Shown: positions 8,034 through 14,914 of the stretch, piece by piece
How positions within the stretch are numbered: position 1 is the first letter of the stretch
How the letters are laid out: each line of letters begins with the position of its first letter
Assembly (NCBI GenBank): GCA_913048595.1
Contig: CAJWVJ010000005.1
Span: forward strand, 1 to 36,453
Direction of reading: 5' to 3'
From: an uncultured Alphaproteobacteria bacterium
GTDB taxonomy: Bacteria; Pseudomonadota; Alphaproteobacteria; Puniceispirillales; Puniceispirillaceae
DNA: 36,453 bases
Translations under genes and position numbers: made by a program
The notes under the pieces: generated by a model
What the model was told of the DNA's origin: nothing
The model's database searches: none
What the model saw: the letters and a program-made list of their open reading frames with translations, nothing else

Positions 8034-8116
8034 CTGCCTCAAAATTTCTTTGAGTCTTAAATCTAAACCAGTATTTCAAAGCGTACGCCGAGTACGATCA
8101 GCTTGCGTCTTGAAGG

Positions 8117-8164
8117 CAGATACATTCATTCCACAGAATTAAACGTTGTTTAGAGTTGTATCTG
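8117..8164. repeat. Nested inverted repeat upstream of the island gene
   Basis: CAGATACA at 8117-8124 is the perfect inverse of TGTATCTG at 8157-8164. Between them sits a smaller hairpin, TAAAC-gtt-GTTTA (8140-8152). It lies 41 bp before the membrane-protein ORF and could be an operator or a 5'-UTR structure. Confidence 0.45.
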
Positions 8165-8205
8165 GCGTCTAAATGGGGGCTGGTTCACCAAACAATTGAT
8201 GGGTT

Positions 8206-9975
8206 ATGGTTGGGCTAAAGTCCTGTTTTGGATCAAAAACCCGTGCTTGGCGCTTGCATAATATGACCAATTTGCAGAGATACATTAGTGTTTTGGCAGT
8301 TCACCCGTTTAAACGGGCGGCAAGGTTAATTAAGCGCCGCAGTATCATGATTCTTCAAAAGGCCTACCTTGCAGTGGCTCTCATAATGCTGGTTTCCTTT
8401 GTGGCATCTCTTGCATCATCGCTCACTCCAAACACGACTATATCAGCTCTGCTGTCCAACCAGTCCTGGGATCTTGAAGCTATGGTACAAAAGGCTTCTG
8501 ACACTCGCCCTTGGAACGACAATGGAGCCCGCTCATACGGGCCTTTGACATATCGCCTCACCAATCTGGGCGCTAGTTTTGCGCCGTATGTTGGCATGCC
8601 CGACGTAGCTTTCTTCGAACATAACGCCACAGAACCAGCGCACCATTTTTTCCTAACCATGGTCGCTGGACTCAGCGCATTGGTTGTCGGATGGGTTATT
8701 GGGTGCGCCCTAACCAGCAACCCCGCTAGTCGCTTGGTATCGGCAGTTGTTTTTGGCTCTGCCCTCCTGCAAACAAAGCCTTGGCGACACGAGCTATTCG
8801 TTGGTCACCCTGACGTAGTTATGGCGCCACTAGCTGCTGGGCTCGCGTATTTCCTGCTGAAAGGGGCTATTGAGGGACAAAGGGTGGCCAACATATCTCC
8901 TGTAAGCGTAATGCTTGGCTTGGGAATGGCAACAAAAGTCAGCTTTATTTACTTCTTGCCACCTATCATAGGCGCTTACCTATCACCAAACAGCCTGAGG
9001 ACGATCCTGCGATTAGGCTTTATCGCAGCGCTAGCTTTTCTTGTTTATATTGCAGTCGGGTTTCCGCAATCACTGTTCATTCATGAGGTTATTGGGGCGA
9101 TGCTCGATCAAAAACAGGTTCTTGCACCGGTTAACGCCGAAAGCATCTTGCGCTGGATATGGATGTTTTTTGATGTTTTTGCCCATCTAGCTGGGGTCAT
9201 GCTTTTGCTGTCAGTAACCATAGCCGACAGACCGCTGATAGCCTCAATCAGTCAGGCGTCTCGCAGAAAAATCATCGGATTTGGGATCTTGGCTTCTTTG
9301 CCAGCCTTGACAGTGATCTGCACCATGAATTTCATTCCATCATTTGTGAATTCCACGGAACATTATTCCATAAGTTTTTCTGCATATACCGTGGTTGGGA
9401 TGGCGCTTGGAATGGCTTGCCTTGTTTACAAGGTCCTCGGCCTTCTGCCTCATAAAATAGAACGCACACGGAAATTGTTGGGTCCCTTTGCTTTGGTAAT
9501 TGCCGTATATACCTCAGGCTTGGCTTCACCAGCCTACATCAACGAAACCGCCAAGGAAAATTTGAAGGGTCGCTCAGAACAAATTCAACTCATCGAAAAA
9601 ATCAATTTCTTATCAAACACTGGAGCTGTTCCTCTGATAACTCCTTATTTCCCAAATTTTCAGCTTCCTCAGCAAGAGGGACTTGGCAAAGAAAGGCTCG
9701 AGAAAGAAGCCGCATCAACTCTTGGCATTAAAAATGGGATTTTTTTGATGATTGACTGGGGCTGGTACTCACGCTTTCTTGAGGATGAGCCAAACCAGTA
9801 CGACCTCATAGATGGCTACGAAAACTGGCTTGAAAACCGCCAACTGTATACTGAACTTTTTGAAACCGGAACCATGTCTGGCATTTCATTTGAATTAATC
9901 TATCACCAAGGGAGCAGCCAAATTTGGGCTACTGACCACCTCGCAAAAGCTTATCGTCAAAAGTCATGGCGCTAG
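8206..9975 (+). CDS. Polytopic membrane protein, possible GT-C-type glycosyltransferase (island cargo)
   Basis: A protein of up to 589 residues with a charged N-terminus, a first membrane segment near residues 50-70 (AYLAVALIMLVSFVASLA) and roughly ten more hydrophobic segments to about residue 450, then a soluble tail of about 130 residues. After TM1 comes an extracytoplasmic loop with DTRPWNDNGARSYGPLTYRL. Later, HPDVVMAPLAAGLAYFLLKG is followed by LGLGMATKVSFIYFLPPI. This layout recalls GT-C glycosyltransferases (PMT/ArnT/GT87 types), where an acidic residue in the first loop is catalytic. That is inference from topology and loose motif resemblance, not a firm family match. No good ribosome site marks the start; Met20 (8263) and Met48 (8347) are alternatives. 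Codon use and composition differ clearly from all neighbours. Confidence 0.7.
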   Translation: MVGLKSCFGSKTRAWRLHNMTNLQRYISVLAVHPFKRAARLIKRRSIMILQKAYLAVALIMLVSFVASLASSLTPNTTISALLSNQSWDLEAMVQKASDTRPWNDNGARSYGPLTYRLTNLGASFAPYVGMPDVAFFEHNATEPAHHFFLTMVAGLSALVVGWVIGCALTSNPASRLVSAVVFGSALLQTKPWRHELFVGHPDVVMAPLAAGLAYFLLKGAIEGQRVANISPVSVMLGLGMATKVSFIYFLPPIIGAYLSPNSLRTILRLGFIAALAFLVYIAVGFPQSLFIHEVIGAMLDQKQVLAPVNAESILRWIWMFFDVFAHLAGVMLLLSVTIADRPLIASISQASRRKIIGFGILASLPALTVICTMNFIPSFVNSTEHYSISFSAYTVVGMALGMACLVYKVLGLLPHKIERTRKLLGPFALVIAVYTSGLASPAYINETAKENLKGRSEQIQLIEKINFLSNTGAVPLITPYFPNFQLPQQEGLGKERLEKEAASTLGIKNGIFLMIDWGWYSRFLEDEPNQYDLIDGYENWLENRQLYTELFETGTMSGISFELIYHQGSSQIWATDHLAKAYRQKSWR

Positions 9976-10139
9976 AGGTGTAAGTGATCATACGGTGCTG
10001 AAAAACAGGAAACGGGCGATTTGGGGAAGTTGTATTTGTTTGATATTTATTTCTACATGCCCAGCGTATGCATTTGAGCAAGTATGTAAAAACAGTGCAT
10101 AGGGGCAGCAACTCGGCACGTCACACAAGCACCAAGCCA

Positions 10140-10167
10140 TGACACACTCCTGACCCACAGGGCTAAT
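10140..10167 (+). repeat. Subterminal TGACACA-type repeat, right copy
   Basis: This starts TGACACACTCC, continues TGACCCACAGG and ends GCTAAT. It aligns with 8005-8033 with two substitutions and a small length difference near the end. It lies 48 bp before the distal att copy, in the same orientation as the left copy. Confidence 0.55.
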
Positions 10168-10215
10168 GTGGAAATATTTTCTGAGGGTATGCTTGGGTTT
10201 GAGGCCGTAGCCTAT

Positions 10216-10263
10216 AACCTTGCCAAGGTTGGGGTCGAGGGTTCGAATCCCTTCACCCGCTCC
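10216..10263 (+). repeat. 48-bp direct repeat, distal attachment site copy (att)
   Basis: A perfect copy of 7816-7863. It holds the anticodon loop, T-arm and 3' acceptor strand of tRNA-Gly but no 5' half, so it is not a second tRNA gene. The base after TCC is g rather than a, so the CCA end is not preserved. Confidence 0.9.
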
Positions 10264-10294
10264 GGTCTCCGGACTGGAACGTGAATTTTCCACG

Positions 10295-10344
10295 CTCTTT
10301 TCAATGATTTGCAAGCGGATCACGCGCTTGCGCACCGAAAAGAG
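10295..10344. repeat. Nested perfect inverted repeat between att and the integrase remnant
   Basis: The outer arms CTCTTTTC (10295-10302) and GAAAAGAG (10337-10344) are perfect inverses, as are the inner arms GCAAGCG (10311-10317) and CGCTTGC (10325-10331) with a 7-nt loop. It lies 8 bp before the integrase start codon, in the position expected for integrase autoregulation or recombination-directionality sites. Confidence 0.6.
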
Positions 10345-10352
10345 TAGGTCAC

Positions 10353-10907
10353 ATGGTAGGTCACAATCCGCAGTTCACATACCGCAAGGACGGTGTGTTT
10401 TACTTCTCCCGACGCATTCCCAAAGACATCAGACACAAGTACGAGCATGACAGATTCGTCATGTGTCTTAGGACGAAGAGCCGTGTTGTTGCTGATAAAT
10501 CGTCCAGAGCCATTGCAGCACGTCTTGATGAATACTGGATGTCTCTGCGCATAGCGGATCTCAATATTCCATCCATGCTTCCTGTGAACGGTCAGGTCAC
10601 GACGGAAACAGTGATCACCCTGCAACAGGCTTTGCAGAATTATCATTCCCTCAAAGGTACCGGAAAGGATGATCTGTCTTGCGACAGTGCTTTCGCACAG
10701 ACATTCATTCCCGACAGGAATAATGTCACCAAGCGTCTGCCCATACCGGTCGAACATCTACGTCTGATACAGGACACATGCCGCAAGACAGACGATGATC
10801 TGCGATCGCGGTCGCGCCGGCAACCGACAGGCCGGGCCACGGCCTGTGACCCGGGATCACGCTTCAAGGACACACCGCAATCATGCTACGATTGCCAGAT
10901 GGCATGA
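10353..10907 (+). pseudogene. Tyrosine recombinase/integrase remnant with internal deletion and lost catalytic domain
   Basis: Residues 1-75 (FTYRKDGVFYFSRRIPKDI, then MCLRTKSRVVADKSSRAIAARLDEYW) match the N-terminal DUF6538-like arm-binding domain of phage-type integrases. Residues about 115-150 (IPDRNNVTKRLPIPVEHLRLIQ, then CRKTDDDL) match the segment that normally opens the catalytic domain. The core-binding region of roughly 90 residues that should lie between is missing near residue 105-112. After about 10802 the frame runs into unrelated GC-rich sequence, so the R-H-R-Y catalytic residues are absent. It points away from the distal att copy, the usual place of an integrase at its tRNA target. 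It cannot be an active recombinase. Confidence 0.8.
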
Positions 10908-10945
10908 TGCCGGCGTGACGTTCACGGCAAAGAGGATGTGGTGCG

Positions 10946-11923
10946 GTGGGTGAAGATGATCTGCGCGAAGAGGTGGCAACCCTGAAGAAAGAGGTCTCGA
11001 AGCTGCGGCTGGAGACGAATCTTCGCAAATCGCTTGCCAATGAGCTGGAAAAGCAGAAAAAGGTGGCGAACACCGCCAAGGCGGAGCTTGAGGAAAAGCA
11101 CCGCAACCTGATTTCCAGCCTGAATTACGCGGCACGAATCCAGACATCCATTCTGCCGTCGCGGGCGGCACTCGACAGGCTTTTCCCTGGACATTTCATT
11201 TTCTGGGAACCGCAGAACATCGTGGGCGGCGACGCCTACTTCCTGCATCTTGCGGATATGGCAGGCAGCGGAACCCCGGCCAGTGAACCGGCGGCGGCCA
11301 AACCGAAAGCCGGGGTCTTCAGCGTCTATGACTGCACCGGGCACGGGGTGCCGGGGGCCTTCATGACGCTTCTTGGCGAACGCGCGCTGGAAACCGGATG
11401 CGGTCTTGCCGCCGCGGATGACGCCCGGGCCGGCGGCATCCTGTCCCACGTCGATGATTTTATCCGCCGTGAAGTGAATGCCGAAGACGGCACTGAGGCC
11501 AATGACGGCATGGATTGTCTTGTCCTTGATGTCGGCGCCGACGGCAGCTGCCGCTATGCCTCGGCCAATTTCACATTGTTCGGGCAGACAGCGGACGGCT
11601 TTGTCGAGCTCGAAACAGACGAGGCCAGTGTTGGCTACCGGCTCGAGGCGGGCGAGACCGCGCCGGAATTCACCACCCACCGCCTCGATCTTTCGCGGTT
11701 CAGGTCAATTGTCATCGCCTCGGACGGGATCCTCGACCAGGTCGGGGGGCCAAAGGGCCTTTCGCTTGGCAGGCGCCGGCTGACCGCCATGCTCGCCGCC
11801 GCCACACAGGCGCCCGGGTCGGCCATCCCGATCGACGGCGATGCTGTGGTCACCGCCATCCGCGACTATCAGGGGGCCCGCGAGCAGCGGGATGACATGA
11901 CGCTGATCATCCTCCCCTGCTAG
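10946..11923 (+). CDS. PP2C/SpoIIE-type serine phosphatase with N-terminal coiled coil (RsbU/SiaA-like)
   Basis: A 325-residue cytosolic protein starting at GTG 10946, with AGAGGA nine bases upstream. Residues 5-55 are a charged, heptad-like coiled coil (LREEVATLKKEVSKL). The helix SSLNYAARIQTSILPS follows, then the SpoIIE phosphatase domain with metal-site aspartates in VGGDAYF (D96), VYDCTGHGVPGAFMT (D129) and the C-terminal RDDMTL. These phosphatases usually dephosphorylate an anti-anti-sigma-like STAS protein or SiaC to switch a stress or biofilm programme. No kinase or STAS partner lies in the window. An Ala/Pro-rich insertion (GTPASEPAAAKPK) sits between two phosphatase strands. Directly downstream of the island and convergent with ugd. 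Confidence 0.82.
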   Translation: MGEDDLREEVATLKKEVSKLRLETNLRKSLANELEKQKKVANTAKAELEEKHRNLISSLNYAARIQTSILPSRAALDRLFPGHFIFWEPQNIVGGDAYFLHLADMAGSGTPASEPAAAKPKAGVFSVYDCTGHGVPGAFMTLLGERALETGCGLAAADDARAGGILSHVDDFIRREVNAEDGTEANDGMDCLVLDVGADGSCRYASANFTLFGQTADGFVELETDEASVGYRLEAGETAPEFTTHRLDLSRFRSIVIASDGILDQVGGPKGLSLGRRRLTAMLAAATQAPGSAIPIDGDAVVTAIRDYQGAREQRDDMTLIILPC

Positions 11924-11948
11924 TCCGAAAGCCGGGCCGCGGGACCGC

Positions 11949-13256
11949 CTAGTCGCGGCCAATCGAATGATAGTTCAGCCCGGCGCGCCGCATGTCGCTC
12001 GGGCGGTAGATGTTGCGAAGATCGACAAGGGTCGTGCCGCGCATGGCATCCAGATACTGCACCGGGGTCAGCGCCCGGAACTCGTTCCATTCTGTGATGA
12101 CAACCGCGATATCCGCGCCGGTCAGACACTCCACCGCGCTGCTGGTGAATGTTGTTTCGCCAGGAAGCATTGATTGCGCCTCTGCCATCGCCTTGGGATC
12201 ATAGGCGCGGATCGCCGCCCCGCCCTCGGACAGCGCGCTGATGATATCAAGTGACGGGCTGTCGCGCATATCGTCGGTTTCAGGCTTGAAGGACAAGCCG
12301 AGAATGGCCACCACCTTGCCGCTGACATCCCCGTCGGCGGCAGCGGTGACGCGCTTCGCCATCGACCGTTTGCGGCTGTTATTATAGGCGACGACCTCGT
12401 TTACGATGCCGAGACCGGCATCGTGATCCTCGGCTGTGCGCACCAGAGCCAGCGTATCCTTCGGGAAACAGGACCCGCCATAGCCTGGCCCCGGATGAAG
12501 AAACTTGTTGCCGATCCGCTTGTCCAGCCCCATGCCCCTGGCGACGTCATGGACATCCGCCCCGACCTTCTCGCAGAGGTCAGCCATCTGGTTGATGTAG
12601 GAAATTTTCACCGCAAGAAAGGCGTTGCTGGCATATTTGATCAGCTCCGAGGTTTCCAGGCTTGTCACCAGTATCGGCGTCTCGATCAGATAGAGCGGGC
12701 GGTAGAGGGCGCGAAGCACATCCTGGGCGCGTTCGCTCTCGGCGCCCACCACCACACGGTCGGGACGCATGAAATCACTGATCGCGGCGCCCTCGCGAAG
12801 AAATTCCGGGTTGGACGCGACGTCGAAATCGGCGTTCGGGCTTGTCGTCCTGATGATGGACTCGACCTCGCGGCCGGTGCCGACGGGGACTGTCGATTTG
12901 GTGACGATCACCGTGTAGCCAGTCAGGTGCCCGGCCAGTTCACGCGCCGCATCGAAGACATAGGTCAGGTCGGCATGACCGTCACCGCGACGCGTCGGAG
13001 TCCCGACGGCGATGAAAACCGCATCCGCTTCCGCGACCAAAGGACCAAGCTCGGTGGTGAAATGAAGCCGGTTTGCCGCCACGTTGCGCGCGACAAGGTC
13101 CTCAAGCCCGGGCTCATAGATCGGCATGATGCCGGCCTTGATGCTGTCAATCTTGCCGGCATCCTTGTCGATGCAGGTGACGTCGAACCCGAATTCGGAA
13201 AAGCAGGCCCCCGATACAAGACCGACATACCCCGTTCCGATGACCGCCAGCTTCAT
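11949..13256 (-). CDS. ugd: UDP-glucose 6-dehydrogenase
   Basis: A 435-residue UDP-sugar dehydrogenase that oxidises UDP-glucose twice to UDP-glucuronate, a precursor of acidic envelope polysaccharides. Visible motifs are the NAD fold MKLAVIGTGYVGLVSG, the glutamate of NPEFLREG (E152), the lysine of ELIKYASNAF (K207) and the catalytic cysteine in GPGYGGSCFPKD (C263). The C-terminal UDP-binding domain has GLSFKPETDDMRDSPS. GGGAG precedes the ATG. UDP-GlcNAc dehydrogenase activity (WbpA type) is the main alternative and cannot be excluded. The upstream gap contains two closely spaced GANTC sites. Confidence 0.93.
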   Translation of the reverse strand: MKLAVIGTGYVGLVSGACFSEFGFDVTCIDKDAGKIDSIKAGIMPIYEPGLEDLVARNVAANRLHFTTELGPLVAEADAVFIAVGTPTRRGDGHADLTYVFDAARELAGHLTGYTVIVTKSTVPVGTGREVESIIRTTSPNADFDVASNPEFLREGAAISDFMRPDRVVVGAESERAQDVLRALYRPLYLIETPILVTSLETSELIKYASNAFLAVKISYINQMADLCEKVGADVHDVARGMGLDKRIGNKFLHPGPGYGGSCFPKDTLALVRTAEDHDAGLGIVNEVVAYNNSRKRSMAKRVTAAADGDVSGKVVAILGLSFKPETDDMRDSPSLDIISALSEGGAAIRAYDPKAMAEAQSMLPGETTFTSSAVECLTGADIAVVITEWNEFRALTPVQYLDAMRGTTLVDLRNIYRPSDMRRAGLNYHSIGRD

Positions 13257-13299
13257 TTGGTTCTCCCTCGATCAGTGAAAAGGCCAGCATACCGACCCT

Positions 13300-13314
13300 G
13301 ACTCCTCTTGAATC
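13300..13314. promoter_or_regulatory. Paired GANTC (CcrM) sites upstream of ugd
   Basis: GACTC at 13300-13304 and GAATC at 13310-13314 are ten bases apart, 44-58 bp before the ugd start. The genome encodes a CcrM-type GANTC methyltransferase, so methylation-sensitive expression is possible. Whether the sites fall in a promoter is not shown. Confidence 0.35.
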
Positions 13315-13368
13315 ATCATTCTGTTACAAAAGGTTTACGATGAATTCCAGTTTGTCAGAATCCGCGCC

Positions 13369-13956
13369 CTACAGATCCATCATGCGTTCAACGGCAAGCG
13401 TCATGACATGGCCGAGCGCAATGTGTGATTCCTGAATATGCATGGTCACCCGGCTTGGGACCGCCAGCAGCACATCGGCGTGGTCCGCAAGGCGGCCACC
13501 GCCCTCGCCGGTCATGGCGCAGACCCGGATATCACGGCTTCTTGCCGCTTCGCAGGCCGCCACAACATTGGCCGAATTGCCGCTTGTGGAAATGGCAACC
13601 AGGACATCACCCGCACGACCAAGAGTTTCGACCTGGCGGGCGAACACCCCTTCAAACCCGAAATCATTGGCATAGGCTGTCAGAAGGGAGGTGTCGGTTG
13701 TCAGGGCCAGCGCCGCCAGCCCGTGCCGCGGACGGCGATGATCAAGGGTGGCGACGAATTCGGCAGAAAGATGCTGGGAATCCCCGGCAGACCCGCCATT
13801 CCCACAGAACATCAGCTTGCCGCCATCCTTCAGGCTGGCCACGATCATCTCGGCCGCCCTGATCACGGCCTCGCTGCAGGCGGAGGCCGTCCGAAACTTG
13901 ACTTCGGCGGAGTTGGCGAGGCATGCGTGAACGTCGGTGGGTGTGAAATCTGCCAT
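13369..13956 (-). CDS. gmhA: Phosphoheptose isomerase (sedoheptulose 7-phosphate isomerase)
   Basis: A 195-residue SIS-domain protein. It has CGNGGSAGDSQHLSAEFV with zinc ligands H62 and E66, ISTSGNSANV at 122-131 for phosphate binding, and MHIQESHIALGH with Q175 and H183 completing the metal site. GmhA converts sedoheptulose 7-phosphate to heptose 7-phosphate, the first step of ADP-heptose synthesis for LPS core; the candidate 7-phosphatase is at 610-1152. The length matches the family. It is head-to-head with galU and lies 112 bp upstream of ugd on the same strand. DiaA is the closest alternative but lacks the metal ligands seen here. Confidence 0.92.
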   Translation of the reverse strand: MADFTPTDVHACLANSAEVKFRTASACSEAVIRAAEMIVASLKDGGKLMFCGNGGSAGDSQHLSAEFVATLDHRRPRHGLAALALTTDTSLLTAYANDFGFEGVFARQVETLGRAGDVLVAISTSGNSANVVAACEAARSRDIRVCAMTGEGGGRLADHADVLLAVPSRVTMHIQESHIALGHVMTLAVERMMDL

Positions 13957-14059
13957 GCAAATTCGCTCTCGGCGTGGAACGTTCTGTCGCCTTGACCCGC
14001 CATGGAGGCAAAGCTATCCATGGGTACCAGCCGCCATTGAATATCGCAAGGACGCTTCC

Positions 14060-14914
14060 ATGATCAAGACAGCCATTTTTCCTGTCGGCGGACTTGGCAC
14101 CCGCTTCCTTCCGGCCACCAAGGCCATGCCGAAGGAAATGCTGCCGGTCGTCGACAAACCGCTTATCCAATATGCGGTGGAGGAAGCTGCCGAGGCTGGC
14201 GTCGAGGAATTCATCTTCGTCACCGGCCGCAACAAGACCGCCATTGAGGATCATTTCGACCATTCCTTCGAACTTGAGGCGACGCTGTCCGCGAAAGGCA
14301 AGGACGAGGCGCTGGATGTTGTCAAATCCATGCTGCACAATCCGGGATCGGTGATGTATGTCCGCCAGCAACAACCCGCAGGCCTTGGCCATGCCGTGTG
14401 GTGTGCGCGCCACCTGATCGGCTCGAAACCTGTCGCCGTGCTGCTGGCGGACGATTTGATCCTTGGTGCCAGCTGCGTACGAGAAATGGTGGAGTCCTAC
14501 AGCGGCGGCAACATGGTCGCGGTGATGGATGTGCCGCAGGACCAGACCGTCGCCTATGGCATTGTCACGCCGGGCGCCGATGACGGGCGGGTCGTCCAGA
14601 TTGAGGGGCTTGTCGAAAAGCCCGATCCGGACGAGGCGCCATCCAACATCGCGGTTGTCGGACGCTATATCATCACCCCCGAAGTCTTTGAAACACTTGC
14701 CGCGCAGGAGCGTGGCGCCGGCGGCGAAATCCAGCTCACCGACGCCCTAGCCAAGCAGATCGGCAGCGCCCCCTTCACCGGTGTCCGGTTTTCCGGCGAG
14801 CGGTTTGACTGCGGCTCCAAGCTTGGCTTCCTTCAGGCGAATGTGGCCTTCGGGCTGAACAATGGCACGCTGGAAGGCGACCTGCGATCCTGGCTCGAGG
14901 AGCGCTTGACGTGA
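14060..14914 (+). CDS. galU: UTP-glucose-1-phosphate uridylyltransferase
   Basis: A 284-residue nucleotidyltransferase that makes UDP-glucose from UTP and glucose 1-phosphate, feeding ugd. It opens IKTAIFPVGGLGTRFLPATKAMPKEML, the exact GalU nucleotide-binding signature, and continues with the VDKPLIQYAVEEA and EKPDPDEAPSN segments. The ORF track begins 41 codons earlier; the ATG at 14060, preceded by AAGGA, matches the family start. Its TGA overlaps the GTG start of the phosphohexomutase gene (GTGA), so the two are translationally coupled. Confidence 0.95.
   Translation: MIKTAIFPVGGLGTRFLPATKAMPKEMLPVVDKPLIQYAVEEAAEAGVEEFIFVTGRNKTAIEDHFDHSFELEATLSAKGKDEALDVVKSMLHNPGSVMYVRQQQPAGLGHAVWCARHLIGSKPVAVLLADDLILGASCVREMVESYSGGNMVAVMDVPQDQTVAYGIVTPGADDGRVVQIEGLVEKPDPDEAPSNIAVVGRYIITPEVFETLAAQERGAGGEIQLTDALAKQIGSAPFTGVRFSGERFDCGSKLGFLQANVAFGLNNGTLEGDLRSWLEERLT

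Larger units (their letters stand above)
7865..8205. other. Non-coding left arm of the island
   Basis: No gene can be supported in these 341 bp. Visible structure: a 7-bp stem (CTGGAAA / TTTCCAG, 7898-7921, 10-nt loop) just after the tRNA, a TGACACA double motif at 8005-8033 that recurs near the other end of the island, and a nested inverted repeat at 8117-8164. The composition is AT-rich compared with the chromosome around it. Any promoter of the membrane-protein gene must lie here, but no convincing -35/-10 pair was found. Confidence 0.6.
7816..10263 (+). mobile_element. tRNA-Gly-integrated, att-flanked island remnant (integrase-less inside)
   Basis: The unit between the two 48-bp repeats is exactly 2,400 bp per repeat period. 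It holds one long gene, is visibly poorer in GC than the flanks (roughly half GC against over 60% by eye) and uses different codons. It has no recombinase of its own; a truncated integrase lies just outside the distal repeat. Imperfect TGACACA-type repeats sit inside each end. The arrangement tRNA - cargo - att - int fragment points to stacked insertions at one tRNA, with the inner unit like a cis-mobilisable element. Confidence 0.75.
9976..10352. other. Non-coding right arm of the island and att-int junction
   Basis: No gene can be supported in these 377 bp. They contain the right TGACACA-type repeat, the distal 48-bp att copy and a strong nested inverted repeat. The minus-strand ORFs here (9929-10111 and 9988-10335) are chance readings; the second owes its sequence to the antisense of the tRNA fragment. 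Confidence 0.7.

Noticed and set aside
10216-10263. A second tRNA-Gly gene
   Set aside because: Only the 3' part is present; there is no acceptor 5' strand or D-arm upstream, so it is an attachment-site copy.
9988-10335. Minus-strand 115-aa ORF containing GEGIRTLDPNLGKV
   Set aside because: This peptide is the antisense translation of a tRNA 3' region, a well-known annotation artefact; here it comes from the att copy of tRNA-Gly.
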